NCBI RefSeq assembly: GCF_013299185.1
Contig: NZ_JAAFKG010000001.1
Coordinates: 124,001 to 188,000 of the forward strand
Direction of reading: 5' to 3'
Length of the DNA: 64,000 bases
From: Microcoleus sp. bin48.metabat.b7b8b9.023
GTDB taxonomy: Bacteria > Cyanobacteriota > Cyanobacteriia > Cyanobacteriales > Microcoleaceae
In this document: piece after piece, positions 1 through 11,300 of the stretch
Layout: the number at the start of each line of letters is the position of its first letter
How positions within the stretch are numbered: the stretch's first letter is position 1
Notes under the pieces: model-generated
Database searches by the model: none
Seen by the model: only the letters and a program-made list of their open reading frames with translations
Told to the model about the DNA's origin: nothing
Position numbers and translations under genes: made by a program

Positions 1-306
1 GGTTGGGGTATTTGTGGTTGGATTATTGATGGTTGAGGTGTTTGTGGTTGGGGCGTTGGTGTTTGCCCGATCGCCCGATATTGCAGCCCCACCTTCGGAT
101 ATTCTAGAGTGGCGGCAAAAATTAGCAGGGCGATCGACAATATTGTGATTTTTTTCATAAATAAATAACTTGTTGCTTGCCAGAATAACATTTACAGCAA
201 ATTCTATGTAAAGATGGTACACTCAATCAAGCATATTAAGCCAAAAATAAAACATTCCTGATTTCAGCCAAAAGTTTTACGATATGCGATCGCAAATAAT
301 CAACCT

Positions 307-912
307 ATGCCTTACAGTAAATTCACACTCAGTAAAGCTGTAGAGGATTTCAATCTTACTATTATTGAAGGCGCGCGTTTCTTACCAGAAATTGCCCCAG
401 TCACTCCTAGTCCTTTACTTCGGGATACTCTTAAAGAAACGATTCCCTGGGCGATCGCAGTCAGCAGTGAAAAAGCTCGTTCTGAGGGGATTATCAATCC
501 TGTGTTGCTGGAAGTCAAACGGCAGCTTCAAGGGCAGATTAGCGTTTTTTCCGGCGAAGAATTCAATGTAGAACCGGAGGCTGAACTCACAGGCTATGTG
601 GACTTTCTCCTAAGTCGTTCCCCGGAACAACTATTTATTAAAGCCCCTGCGGTTGTCTTGGTGGAAGCCAAGAAAGAAGACCTTAAACCAGGTTTGGGGC
701 AATGCCTTGCAGAAATGGTTGCCGCTCAACGTTTTAACCAACAAAAGCAACAGCCGATATCGACTATTTACGGAACCGTAACTAGCGGTACAGTTTGGCG
801 GTTTCTTAAACTAGAAGAGCAATGCGTATCTATCGATCTTACTGATTATTCTCTGCTTCCGGTTGAGCAAATTTTGGGCTTCCTCGTTTGGATGATGACT
901 GAAAATTGCTAG
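307..912 (+). CDS. Hypothetical protein, possible PD-(D/E)XK-like nuclease fold
   Basis: 201-aa ORF; GYVDFLL...VVLVEAKKEDLKPGLGQCLAEMVAA resembles the D...ExK pattern of restriction-like folds. Confidence 0.6.
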   Translation: MPYSKFTLSKAVEDFNLTIIEGARFLPEIAPVTPSPLLRDTLKETIPWAIAVSSEKARSEGIINPVLLEVKRQLQGQISVFSGEEFNVEPEAELTGYVDFLLSRSPEQLFIKAPAVVLVEAKKEDLKPGLGQCLAEMVAAQRFNQQKQQPISTIYGTVTSGTVWRFLKLEEQCVSIDLTDYSLLPVEQILGFLVWMMTENC

Positions 913-1391
913 ATATTAGGTTGGCTAAATAGATCCAAATTTAGATAAAAAACTTCGGAACCGTCAGGCGCGCGAATCAACTTTTCTATTACCGGAGGCA
1001 GTTGCTGTTGGCGGTACAATTCTGGAATTTCGGAGAAACTTTCTTCACCAATTTCCAAGATTTTCGGCATCTCAGGAATGGGAATTCCCAAGCGATCGCT
1101 TTTATTTAAGCTGCAAACAATCAGGTAGTTGCAGTCAGCAATACTCCGACTGCTGGGAAATATTTTAGATAAATTAATCAGGGTAATTAGTTCTTCTTGG
1201 TGCCGCACTAAACTTTGACCGCTATCTAAAAAACCGTAAGGATTAAAGTCTTTGACAACGCGCTGCACTTTTTCTATAGGAACCGCATAATTAACATTTC
1301 CAAGTTCAAAGGAAACAAGTTTTCGAGGAGCAGTTCTGGAAGTGCCTTGTTTCTTACTGCGAAAGCGGCGATTGTAATTGGCGTGAGTCAT
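909..1391 (-). CDS. CheW-domain protein
   Basis: LVSFELGNVNYAVPIEKVQRVV...ELITLINLSKIF, CheW-like; last gene of the che cluster. Confidence 0.8.
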   Translation of the reverse strand: MTHANYNRRFRSKKQGTSRTAPRKLVSFELGNVNYAVPIEKVQRVVKDFNPYGFLDSGQSLVRHQEELITLINLSKIFPSSRSIADCNYLIVCSLNKSDRLGIPIPEMPKILEIGEESFSEIPELYRQQQLPPVIEKLIRAPDGSEVFYLNLDLFSQPNI

Positions 1392-1474
1392 TCGATTTTG
1401 GATTGAAGATTAATGAACCGCGAAGGCGCTAAGAACGCGAAGGAAGAGTAAGAAGAAAATGCAGTTTGGATTGT

Positions 1475-4381
1475 TTAATGTTTGATTAATTTTGGTATTG
1501 CTTCTAAAAGTTGAGATTCGCTATAAGGTTTCGTGAAATATTGATTGGCGCCTAATTCCATTGCCATTTGTCGGTGTTTTTCGCCGCTGCGGGATGTCAG
1601 CATGGCTACGGGAATCTTAGCAAACCGCTGGGTCGATCGCATAGAGCGCAATAATTCAAATCCATCCATCCGGGGCATTTCAATATCGACAATCGCCAAA
1701 CTGCAATCAAGACCATTTTGCAGCTTTTCCAGCGCATCTAAGCCGTCTTTAGCCTGAACTACGCGGTAGCGGGCGCGAGTCAGCATCAGAGACAACAACT
1801 GCCGAATTGTATAGGAATCGTCTACTACTAAAATCTGGGGCGACTGACTCGAAGTTGGCGCCACTTGTGGCACTTTACCAGACACAGGGGCGATCGAACT
1901 ATTGGATAAAGGTTGACCCACCAAATCATCCACATCCAAAATAGTTACAACTTTACCGTCCCCCAAAATCGTACTCCCCAAAACCCCGCGAGGCTTGGAT
2001 AGAGGTGGTGGCAAAGGTTTAACTACAATTTCCTGCTGGCCGATCAGGCGTTCCACGGCCACGGCCAGCATTCCTTCGCAAGAAGCCAAAACCAAGACGG
2101 GAATGTGATCTTGAGTCAAAGGGTCTGGAGAGGGGCCATCGGGCCCGACGACGCTGTATTCGAGCAAATCTTGCAGCCGTACCAAACGAATAAATTCATC
2201 CCGCCACCACAGCATCGGCTGATTGCCGGCGGTGTGAACTTCCGAAGCTTTAATATGCAGAATTTCCTCGACTGCATCTAGCGGTACTGCTATTTTATTG
2301 CGATCGGTCTTTACCATCAAAGCCTCAGTAATTGACAGCAACAATGGCAGTTTGATGATAAAACTCGTACCTTTTCCCAGGCGAGAATCCACCTTCACAG
2401 TCCCTCGCACAGTCCGCAAATTTGTTCGCACCACGTCGAGTCCGACTCCCCGCCCGGAAAGGTCGCTCACTTCCTCAGCAGTGCTAAAACCAGGCCAAAA
2501 TAGAAAATCATAGAGTTCGGCAATGGAAAAGTCTTGGGCTTGTTCTTCCGTCGCTAAACCCTTTTTAACTATTTTGCGGCGAATGATTTCCGGGTCAATG
2601 CCTTTGCCGTCGTCGGCGATTGTAATAATAGTTTGGCCGCCTTGGTGGCGGGCTTCTATTTCAATTTGACCGCTGGCGGGTTTGCCAATTGCTTGCCGAA
2701 CTTCGGGCATTTCGATGCCGTGGTCAAAAGCGTTTCTGACTAAATGTACCAAGGGGTCGCGCAAAGCGTCGAGCAAACTTTCGTCAATTTTGGTATCTCT
2801 TCCTACTAACAAGAGGTTGACATCTTTATCGTAGGTGAGGCACATATCCCGAAGCGCCCTCGGTAAGTGGTCTACGGCGCGACTGAAACTCACGACTCGC
2901 AACTGCATGACGCGGCTGCGAAGTTGTTCGGTGATGCGGCGCAGTTGGTCGGTACTGCGCTCGAATTTCATTGCTAAGGTGTCTAATTTGGTGGCGGATT
3001 GAGAAATTGCTTCGGTGGTTTCGATGACTTCTGCGGCTGTCGAGTGGAACTCTGTATAACGATCCATCTCTAAGATATCGAAGTGATTGTGGTCGATCGA
3101 GGATTTGCCGTTAGCAATCAGTGGAAATTCTGTTTCAGATCCTGCAAGTTTTCCTAATCCCGAATTGCCGTTTCCCCCTTTCCAGTCTGCAAAACTCAGT
3201 CTGTCGTATTCTTCTCGCAACTGGCCGCCGAATTGATTTAAATCTACGATACTGCGGCGAATTCGCTTGACTTCGCCGCGCAATTCGGATTCTTGAAGTT
3301 CCAAATTTGTACGGTTGATGACTAATTCCCCGACTAGATTCACCAATTCTGTCAGGCGTTCTAAGTCTACGCGGATTGTTGGTCGCTGCGGGTTGGGGAC
3401 TGAAGATTGAGTAGGGGCGGTGGATGGTGCGTGCCCGCCCTGAGTTTTGAGTATTTTAGGGGCGGTGTCCCCGTGCCCGCCTTGAGTTTTGAGTGCTGGT
3501 TTCTCCAATTCCTCCAATTCCTCCAATTCCTCCGATGCTGTCGGTTCTTGCTGGTGGTTTGGGGGTGGGGGGGAGATTTGGGGGAGTTCGTTAGCGCAGC
3601 CCTCGAAGAGGATCGCCCTTCCTTCCAATAGTTGCCCTCGTGCGGTTTGCAAATTTTGGGCGATCGCCCAACCCTCGGACTGCAACCGCTGTAAAGTCAA
3701 ATCTGGAGAGTCGATCAAATCTCTGAGGGGTTCAGCGACTTTCCCAAAATCCGGCAATTGCAGCATTCCAGCCAAGCCGGAAAGTTGGTAATAAACCTGG
3801 TTGAGGGCGGTGACGCTTTGTGCTAAATCTGCCTCGGAAGCTTGGGAAAGTTCGGTTTCTAGGCGATTGAAGATTGGCGGCAATTCGTGTTCAAAAATCA
3901 GTTTCAGGGTTTCCGGGGCTGCCGATCGACTGGCTGCGGGGACTGGTGGCGGCCCCGGCTTGCCGTACTTTGCCTCGAACTGGGCGTGAATTTGGGCGAT
4001 CGCCTCCAGGTTTTCGGTTTGATCGGGAGTGCTGACATCCGAGTGCCCGATCGCTTCGATCGCAATCTTTTTGAGAGTATCCACCCCTTGCAGCAAAACA
4101 GTTATAGTGACCGGTTCCAGGGCCGACAAGTCCGTGCGATCGCGCAAAATGACAAAACAGTCCTCCAGCGTGTGAGCCGCCGCCGACACGTCTTGAAAGC
4201 CCAACATTGAACCCGCACCTTTAATCGAGTGAGCGGCCCGAAACATTTCTTTAACAGCCGCTTGTCGCTGTTTCAAATCTGCGCCTTCCATCGCCAGCAG
4301 GTGAGTCTCCATTGACTGGAGAAACTCTTGGGTTTCTGCGGTAAAAGCATCTATTAATTCGTTTAAATCATCATCATTCAT
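1475..4381 (-). CDS. cheA: Hybrid chemotaxis histidine kinase CheA (Hpt, HATPase, CheW, REC)
   Basis: HSIKGAGSM Hpt motif, HLVRNAFDHGIE and GRGVGLDVVRTN ATPase motifs, C-terminal receiver (VVDDSYTIRQLL, VDIEMPRMDG). ORF track starts at 4459, but that extension is heptamer repeat; MNDDDLNELIDAF at 4381 is the likely start. Confidence 0.93.
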   Translation of the reverse strand: MNDDDLNELIDAFTAETQEFLQSMETHLLAMEGADLKQRQAAVKEMFRAAHSIKGAGSMLGFQDVSAAAHTLEDCFVILRDRTDLSALEPVTITVLLQGVDTLKKIAIEAIGHSDVSTPDQTENLEAIAQIHAQFEAKYGKPGPPPVPAASRSAAPETLKLIFEHELPPIFNRLETELSQASEADLAQSVTALNQVYYQLSGLAGMLQLPDFGKVAEPLRDLIDSPDLTLQRLQSEGWAIAQNLQTARGQLLEGRAILFEGCANELPQISPPPPNHQQEPTASEELEELEELEKPALKTQGGHGDTAPKILKTQGGHAPSTAPTQSSVPNPQRPTIRVDLERLTELVNLVGELVINRTNLELQESELRGEVKRIRRSIVDLNQFGGQLREEYDRLSFADWKGGNGNSGLGKLAGSETEFPLIANGKSSIDHNHFDILEMDRYTEFHSTAAEVIETTEAISQSATKLDTLAMKFERSTDQLRRITEQLRSRVMQLRVVSFSRAVDHLPRALRDMCLTYDKDVNLLLVGRDTKIDESLLDALRDPLVHLVRNAFDHGIEMPEVRQAIGKPASGQIEIEARHQGGQTIITIADDGKGIDPEIIRRKIVKKGLATEEQAQDFSIAELYDFLFWPGFSTAEEVSDLSGRGVGLDVVRTNLRTVRGTVKVDSRLGKGTSFIIKLPLLLSITEALMVKTDRNKIAVPLDAVEEILHIKASEVHTAGNQPMLWWRDEFIRLVRLQDLLEYSVVGPDGPSPDPLTQDHIPVLVLASCEGMLAVAVERLIGQQEIVVKPLPPPLSKPRGVLGSTILGDGKVVTILDVDDLVGQPLSNSSIAPVSGKVPQVAPTSSQSPQILVVDDSYTIRQLLSLMLTRARYRVVQAKDGLDALEKLQNGLDCSLAIVDIEMPRMDGFELLRSMRSTQRFAKIPVAMLTSRSGEKHRQMAMELGANQYFTKPYSESQLLEAIPKLIKH

Positions 4382-4387
4382 ATATAG

Positions 4388-4447
4388 CAGTGGACAGTTG
4401 ACAGTGGACAGTTGACAGTTGACAGTTGACAGTTGACAGTTGACAGT
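4388..4447. repeat. Heptamer STRR array (CAGTTGA)x8, two units CAGTGGA
   Basis: Direct reading; abuts the cheA start. Confidence 0.97.
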
Positions 4448-4590
4448 ACGGGAATCCAACCATTTATGCTTAACGGATATCGGCTCTATTCATCAGGTTA
4501 TTTATGTCCGCGCCCGATATGGCAGTTGGTATAAATATGAATATCGGCACCCAGTAGTTTTGAACTATTACCGATAACCTCGGTTTTTTA

Positions 4591-4908
4591 TTAATCCTTT
4601 GAACTGAACGAACTTTCTTTCGTTATTGGCGATCGCAATCCAAGCTGTTGCCGGACTGCTTGCAATGATTTTCCTCTTTTTGCTTTCGGGCGATCGCTTG
4701 GAAGCGGCACATCGGAAGCGGAAATTATTGGCTTTTTTAGAGCAGCGAGAAATAAGTTTAATTCTTCTTGAAGTTCTTCGACTAATTCTCCAAAAGGTGC
4801 GGTTTCTTTTTCGGCGCAGGCTGCGATCGTACCCATATCGTCATAATACACCGTGCGAATTGTGTAGCCAGCATCCTCCAAAAATACTCGATAATCCCAG
4901 TTAATCAT
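4591..4908 (-). CDS. Hypothetical protein, 105 aa
   Basis: ORF between MCP and cheA; ATG overlaps the stop of the upstream 31-aa ORF. Confidence 0.6.
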   Translation of the reverse strand: MINWDYRVFLEDAGYTIRTVYYDDMGTIAACAEKETAPFGELVEELQEELNLFLAALKKPIISASDVPLPSDRPKAKRGKSLQAVRQQLGLRSPITKESSFSSKD

Positions 4909-5000
4909 ACTTCTTCCTCTTCCCCTTGAAATATATATTTATTCCCAGGCTTGGCAGTAATGTGATCTATACCGACAATTTTAACTTGCTCGTCAACCAT
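4905..5000 (-). CDS. Small ORF, 31 aa (MVDEQVKIVGIDHITAKPGNKYIFQGEEEEV)
   Basis: Manual translation; ATGA overlap with the 105-aa ORF; not in supplied ORF track. Confidence 0.5.
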   Translation of the reverse strand: MVDEQVKIVGIDHITAKPGNKYIFQGEEEEV

Positions 5001-5339
5001 AATAAGATTGGTTTGTAGTGAGGACTTTAGTCCGCATCTAAGAAAGGACAATTTTAACTTGCTCGTCAACCATAATAAGATTGGTTTGTAGTGAGGACTT
5101 TAGTCCGCATCTAAGAAAGGACAATTTTAACTTGCTCGTCAACCATAATAAGATTGGCTTGTAGTGAGGACTTTAGTCCGCATCTAAGAAAGGACAATTT
5201 TAACTTGCTCGTCAACCATAATAAGATTGGTTTGTAGTGAGGACTTTAGTCCGCATCTAAGAAAGGACAATTTTAACTTGCTCGTCAACCATAATAAGAT
5301 TGGTTTGTAGTGAGGACTTTAGTCCGCATCTAAGAAAAG
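4975..5339. repeat. Five tandem copies of a 73-bp unit
   Basis: Units start at 4975, 5048, 5121, 5194, 5267; nearly identical. Confidence 0.98.
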
Positions 5340-5373
5340 ACTAAAGTCCTCACTACAAACCTTTGACTAATAA

Positions 5374-8300
5374 CTAACTCCTAAAATTCGCCACAGACTT
5401 TTGCAATTTGCTGACAGAACCAGATAAATCATCAAGCGATGCTTTGACATCCGAACCTTTTTGGGCAGTTGTATTAGCAATCTCATTGACTTGCTGCATA
5501 CTGTTAGAAATTTCCTCAGCCGAAACAGTTTGTTTAGCCGAAGCGCGAGTAATATTCTGCACCAAAGCATTCATTTCTCGACTGACTTCGATGATGGCAT
5601 TCAGGTGAGTTTTAGCTTCGCTGGCTAGTTTAGTACCTTCCACTACCTCCAGCGTCCCCGATTCCATTGCCTTCATCACGCGGCTGATTTCTTCTTGAAT
5701 TGTACCGACAATTTCCGAGATTTCCTCAGTCGCGCCGGCCGATCGCTCTGCCAACTTCCGCACCTCTTCGGCGACAACCGCAAAACCTAAACCTTGTTCG
5801 CCGGCTCTGGCTGCTTCAATCGTAGCATTCAGGGCTAACAAGTTGGTTTGGGAAGCCAGTTGAGAAATCGAAGTAACAATTTTGCCGATTTGTTGCGAAG
5901 ATTCGCCCAAACGCTTCATCATTTTTGAGGTAGAGGCGATCGTCAACCGGAGCTCGTTAATGCCTTCGACAGCGCGATCGACCGCCATACCGCCGACTTC
6001 TGCGGTGTGAGAAGACTGCTGGGCGACGGTTTCGGCGCGCACCGAAACATCTCGCACGTCGCGGATCGAATTCACGATTCGCTCGATTTCCCGCATGATT
6101 GCAGATATTTTTTCTGCTTGAACTTCCGCCTGTTGAGTGAGTTCGCTGGTATTGTTAATTGACTCGCCGGTGGCAGATGTTACCTGTTCTGCTAAAGTTT
6201 GAATTCCCGTTACCACCTTCCGCAGAGAACCAATTAAAAAGTTAAAAGAGTCGGCGACAGCACCTAAAACGTCATTCGTTACTTCCGCCTTGACTGTCAA
6301 ATCCCCTTGAGCTGCGCCTTTAATTTCTCCCAACAGTTTGAGAACTTGCTGCGTCATCGAATCAGCTTCGGCTTTGCGTTCGGCGGCCAATTTTTCCAGT
6401 CCTTCCTCTGCCTCTTTGCGCTCGGTAATGTCAAAGCGGATGGCGATATATTTGACTATGGTACCGCTAGTATCGAAGATAGGGGCGATCGTGGAATCTA
6501 CCCAATAAAACGAGCCATCTTTGCGCCGATTTTTGATTTCCCCTTTCCACACCAAACCGCGAGAAATTGTCAGCCACATTTCGGAAAAAAATGCTTTGGG
6601 ATGGTAGCCAGAATTGACAATGCGGTGGTCGCGGTGCAGCAGTTCTCCCATGCTGAAACCGGATATTTGGGTGAATCTTTCGTTAACGTAGGTAATTATG
6701 CCTTTGAGGTCAGTTTCGCTGACGATCGCAGCTTCATCAAGGGCATTTTGCCGCGTTTTGAGTTCTTGCAGCAAGCGTTCCTGTGCCTCGGCCAACTGCT
6801 GCATCTGCTGCTGCGATGCTTTTTCCTGGGTGACGTTGCGGCAAACGACTACACCACCTTTAATTGCTCCTGTTTCGTCTTTGAGCGGCCGGCCGTTAAT
6901 TTTGACCCACAGGCCCTCAGGCTGGGCTGCGTGGCGGGTGAAAACATCTACATCGTCAACGGATTCTCCTCGAAGCGTGCGTACTAAAGGGATGTCGGCT
7001 GTGGGATAGGGAGTGACAGTATCGGGCAAAAATACACCGTATTTGGCCGACCACTCGTTGGGGAGAGTATCTGTGGAACCCGAGCCAAACATATTTGTAG
7101 CGGCGGGGTTGAACAACACAAAATTGCCATTGGCATCGGCAGCAACCACGCCGTCGCTAATGCTGTTAATTAGCAGTTGCAAGAGATTGCTTTGTCCTCT
7201 AAACTCTTCTTCGGAACGGGCTAATTGGGCTGTTGTTTCTTGCAGTTGAGTAATTGTTTGTTTGCTTTCGGTAATGTCGCGCGCAACTGCATACATGATC
7301 TTTTCTTCCATTAGCGGTCGCGATTTCCAGGAGAGCCATTTGTAGGAACCGTCTTTGCAGCGGTAGCGATTTTCAAAAGATATTGTTTCGGCACCGCCGG
7401 CTACTTTTGCCGTTTCTGCCAAGGTTTTTTCCACGTCTTCGGCATGGACAAAATCGATAAAAGATTGGTTTTGCAGTTCTTCTACTGTGTAGCCGAGGGT
7501 TGTTGCCCAAGCGGGATTGAGACGCTTGAAGTTGCCTTCAAAATCGGCTATGCACAGCAAGTCTAGGGACAGGGTGAAAAATCGATCGCGCTCTGCTTCG
7601 GCTTTTTTGCGATCGGTAATTTCGATCGCCACACCGCCAACACCGATCGGTTTCCCGTCCTCTCCGGCCAAAGGAAAGTAAGAAGCCAGCCAATCTCGGA
7701 TTACGCCCGGTTGATTGACGGTTGTACCTGCAACCTCAATATTTAAAAGCGGCTGGTTGTTTGCCAAAACCCCCTGCAAAATCGGCTGTAGAGTATCGAC
7801 CATTTCCGGTATCACTTCTGTGACGGTTTTGCCTAGGTGCTCGGCAACTGAGGGCCCTGTAGTTTCTGCCAAACTTTCGTTGACTTGCACGAACCGCAAC
7901 TTGTCGTCAAAAATAAACATTGAGGCTGGGGACGCTGCGAAAAATGCGTCAAAGCGGGATTGACGCAAAACTAATTCTCGTTCTAAATTTTTGCGATCGG
8001 TAACTTCCAGAACGAAAGCACCGATACCAAGGGGTTTGCCGTCCTCTCCCGGCAAAGGAAAGTAAGAAGACAGCCAATCCCGCACCACATCTGGGTGGGC
8101 GGTGGTAGCGTGGGCGACTTCGAGATTTAAAATCGGTTCGTTGGTACTCAAAACCTGCTGGTACAGCGGGCCGAGCACCGGTGCCATTTCCGGTTCGGCT
8201 TCCCATAGGGTTTTGCCGATGTATGCTGAAGCAGGCTGACCTCCAAGTTCGGCAAGCTTTTCGTTGAACTGCATGAACCGCAGTTGGTCGTCGGTGATGA

Positions 8301-11300
8301 ACATTCCCGCTGGTGCTGCGGCGAAAAAGGCATCAAAGCGAGCTTGACGCAAAGAAAGCTCTCGTTCTAGGGCTTTGCGATCGCTCAGATCCCGGCCTTC
8401 TGGAATTAATAGCACGACTTTGCCGCTCTCGTCTTTGATTGGTTTGAGGGAGAAGTCAACGGTTGCTACTGCACCGCCGACAACTAACAAGTCCGCTTCG
8501 TAGCGAACTACCTCGCCGGCGGCGGCTTTGGCGACAGCTTCTCGTACCTGTTGCTTGACTTCTGGGGAAATCTGCCACCACGGGGTTTCCCAAAACGGCT
8601 TGCCTACTACCTCTTCAATCCCCACCTCAGCGGCAAGGAGGGCTGTTTGGTTGATTTCCAAAACAGTACCGTCTGGCTCTAGCAGCCCCATGAATTGTAA
8701 CGATTGGTCGAAAATGGCTCGGAACAGTCTTTCGCGATCGCGCAGCATTTCTTCTGCCCGTTTGCGATCGCTGATGTCGCGGGTAACTGTTGCCAACCCC
8801 ATCGGCTCTCCTGTTTCTGGGTGTTTGACTGTAAATAGGCTGTAGTCAACGGGAATGCGATCGCCGGTGCGAAAGTGCTTCAACCGAAACTCGCCCCGCC
8901 AAGAGCCAGTCTCCATGACGCACGGCATAATTTCTGCTGTGAATTGCTGGAGGTCTTCGGGAAAAAAGAATTCCCCCGTATTCTTAGTTTTGAGTTCTTC
9001 TGGAGAGTTGAGTCCCACTAGCTTCGTGCCAGCGGGGTTCAGGTAAAATGGCTCTCCCTCCATTGTTGCCATCCCGATAAAATCCGAGCTACTTTCGACG
9101 ATCGATCTCAATCTTTGATTTTCGATTTCGGCTTGCTTGCGCCCTGTAATGTCATTGTTAGTTTCTAAAATTGCCTTAGGTTTTCCCTGTTCGTCTCGCT
9201 GCAAATTCCAGCGGCTGAATACGGTAATTTTGGTGTGGTATTTGGTGGTGTGAATCAGTTCTCCTTCCCAATAATCCCGCTCTGCTAACTGTGCCGATAT
9301 TATTTCTAAAGGCTGGGGGAAGATGGTGTGAAACAGATTGTGGGTGAGTTGACCCAAAGCTTCTTGTTTCGTGAAACCGTACATTCTCTGGGCGCCTTGG
9401 TTCCAATAATTAATCGTGCCGTCAATGTCCCGAACAATCAAAGCATCGCTGGCAAGGTCGAGCATTTGCAAGTTCTGCTGCAAGGCTTGTTCCGTGCGCT
9501 TGCGTTCTGTGATGTTGCGGGCGATCGTTGACATAAATTCAACTTCTCCGCTCTGGGATTTGTGGGCAATAATTACTTGGGAAACCGGTATTTCTTCGCC
9601 GTCTAAAGTCTGCCAAATTGTCTCGCCGCTCCACACCCCGTCCCGGCAAGCTGCGGGGATACCAACTTCCATCAGAGCGTCCATACTTTTGGGCGATGTT
9701 AGGTCAGAAATGCTAATTCCGGCTAAACCTGAGTCCTTGCCAACTCTCAACATTTCTCTGGCTGCGCGGTTGAGATAGATGGTGCGCTGTTGGGAGTCTG
9801 CCATGCCTACCCAGTCGGTGGTGGTTTCTAAAATTGCTTTGAGCCGCAATAGTTCTTGTTCGGATTCGCGCCGTTGTGTGATGTCGCGCGAGAAGCCGAG
9901 AACGCCTAGAATCTTGCCTTCTGCGTCTTTGAGGGGCGATTTTTGGGTGTCGAAGATGTGTACTTTGCCGTCTGCTAAGGAGGCAATGTCGTTGGGGTTA
10001 TGGACTACCTGACCGTTGAGTACGGCTGTGTCATCAGCGCGCCAGCCTTTAACTTGTCTTTGAGGATCTGTTTGGGTATGGAAGTTGCCGAATATTTGCT
10101 CTGTGGGTACGTTGAGTTCTAGGTCATCTTTGCCTAGCATTTCTGCTTGGGTTTTGCCGAAGGCGGCGGCGAAACCTGCGTTGACTAGGCTGTAGCGGAA
10201 GTTTCGATCTTTGACGAAGATCAAGTCTGGGGTGGAGTCAATAACTGTTCGCAGCAAGTTTTGGGAGCTTTCAGCCTCGGCGAGTGTCTCCCGCAGTTGT
10301 TCTTCCATACGCACCCGGTTGGTGATTTCTCTAATGGCGCAAACGAGGACTTTGCTGCCGCCGGCATCTACAAAGGTAGATTTTTTGACCGACAGAAAAC
10401 GGGTATTTCCGTCCGGTTCAGTAATGGTTTCTTGGGTTTCGCTGCTGGTGTTTGCCAAGAAAACTAATTGGTTTTTTTCTTCATATATGTCTGCTTGTTC
10501 TTTGGGCAAGAAGTCGCGGTAAGCTTTGCCAATTAGTTCCGATCTGCTGCGACCGATGTATTGACAAAAAGCATCATTTAATGCTAGCCAGCGGTGCTGT
10601 TCGTCTTTGACATAAATCGGGTCAGGGATGGTGTTGATGATGTTGTTTAAAAATTGTTCAGAGGCTTTTAATTGCTCTTGAACAGCGGTGCGATCGCGAA
10701 CTTCCTGTTGCAATAGTGCGTTGGTTTGCTGAATCTGCTCGGTTCTGTCATTGACTCGCTGCTCTAGTTCTGCGGTTAGATGCTGCAATTGGGCTTCTGT
10801 CTGTTTGCGCGCTGTTATGTCGCGACCTTCGGCGAGGATTTGAAATACTTCTCCTGTTTCATTTAACAGGGGCTTAAATGATACGTCAATTACTGTCACC
10901 TGGTTGTTGGCTCCGGTGATTTCGTATTCTTCCCGCACAAACTTGCCGATCGAGACTTGTTTAATGTTGGTTTTGAGGCGCTGCTGGTTGGTTGGGGATG
11001 ATGCCCACCAAGGTGTGTGCCAAAATTTTTGCCCCAGCACTTCTGATGGTTCCAAATCTCCCAATTGTAATGCTGTCTGATTTGCTTCGATCAGAGTGCC
11101 GTCTGGGTTCAATAATGCGATCAGTTGAAAAGCTTGGTCGAAGATTGCCTGAAATCGCTGGGTTGTTTCGCTGAGGGCTTGTTCTGTTTCTTTTTTAGCT
11201 TGCAGAATTTGGGTGGAACCTACTAATAAGCTGTAGCGGTTGGACAGACTCAAAAAGGCGATCGCCGGAATGACAGTTATCCAATCCGATACAGTTTGCA

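Noticed and set aside
4975-5339. CRISPR-like array
   Set aside because: Units are contiguous identical copies with no unique spacers
6307-6987. 226-aa plus-strand ORF within the MCP
   Set aside because: Antisense shadow of a convincing 2063-aa PAS/MCP frame; no recognisable domain
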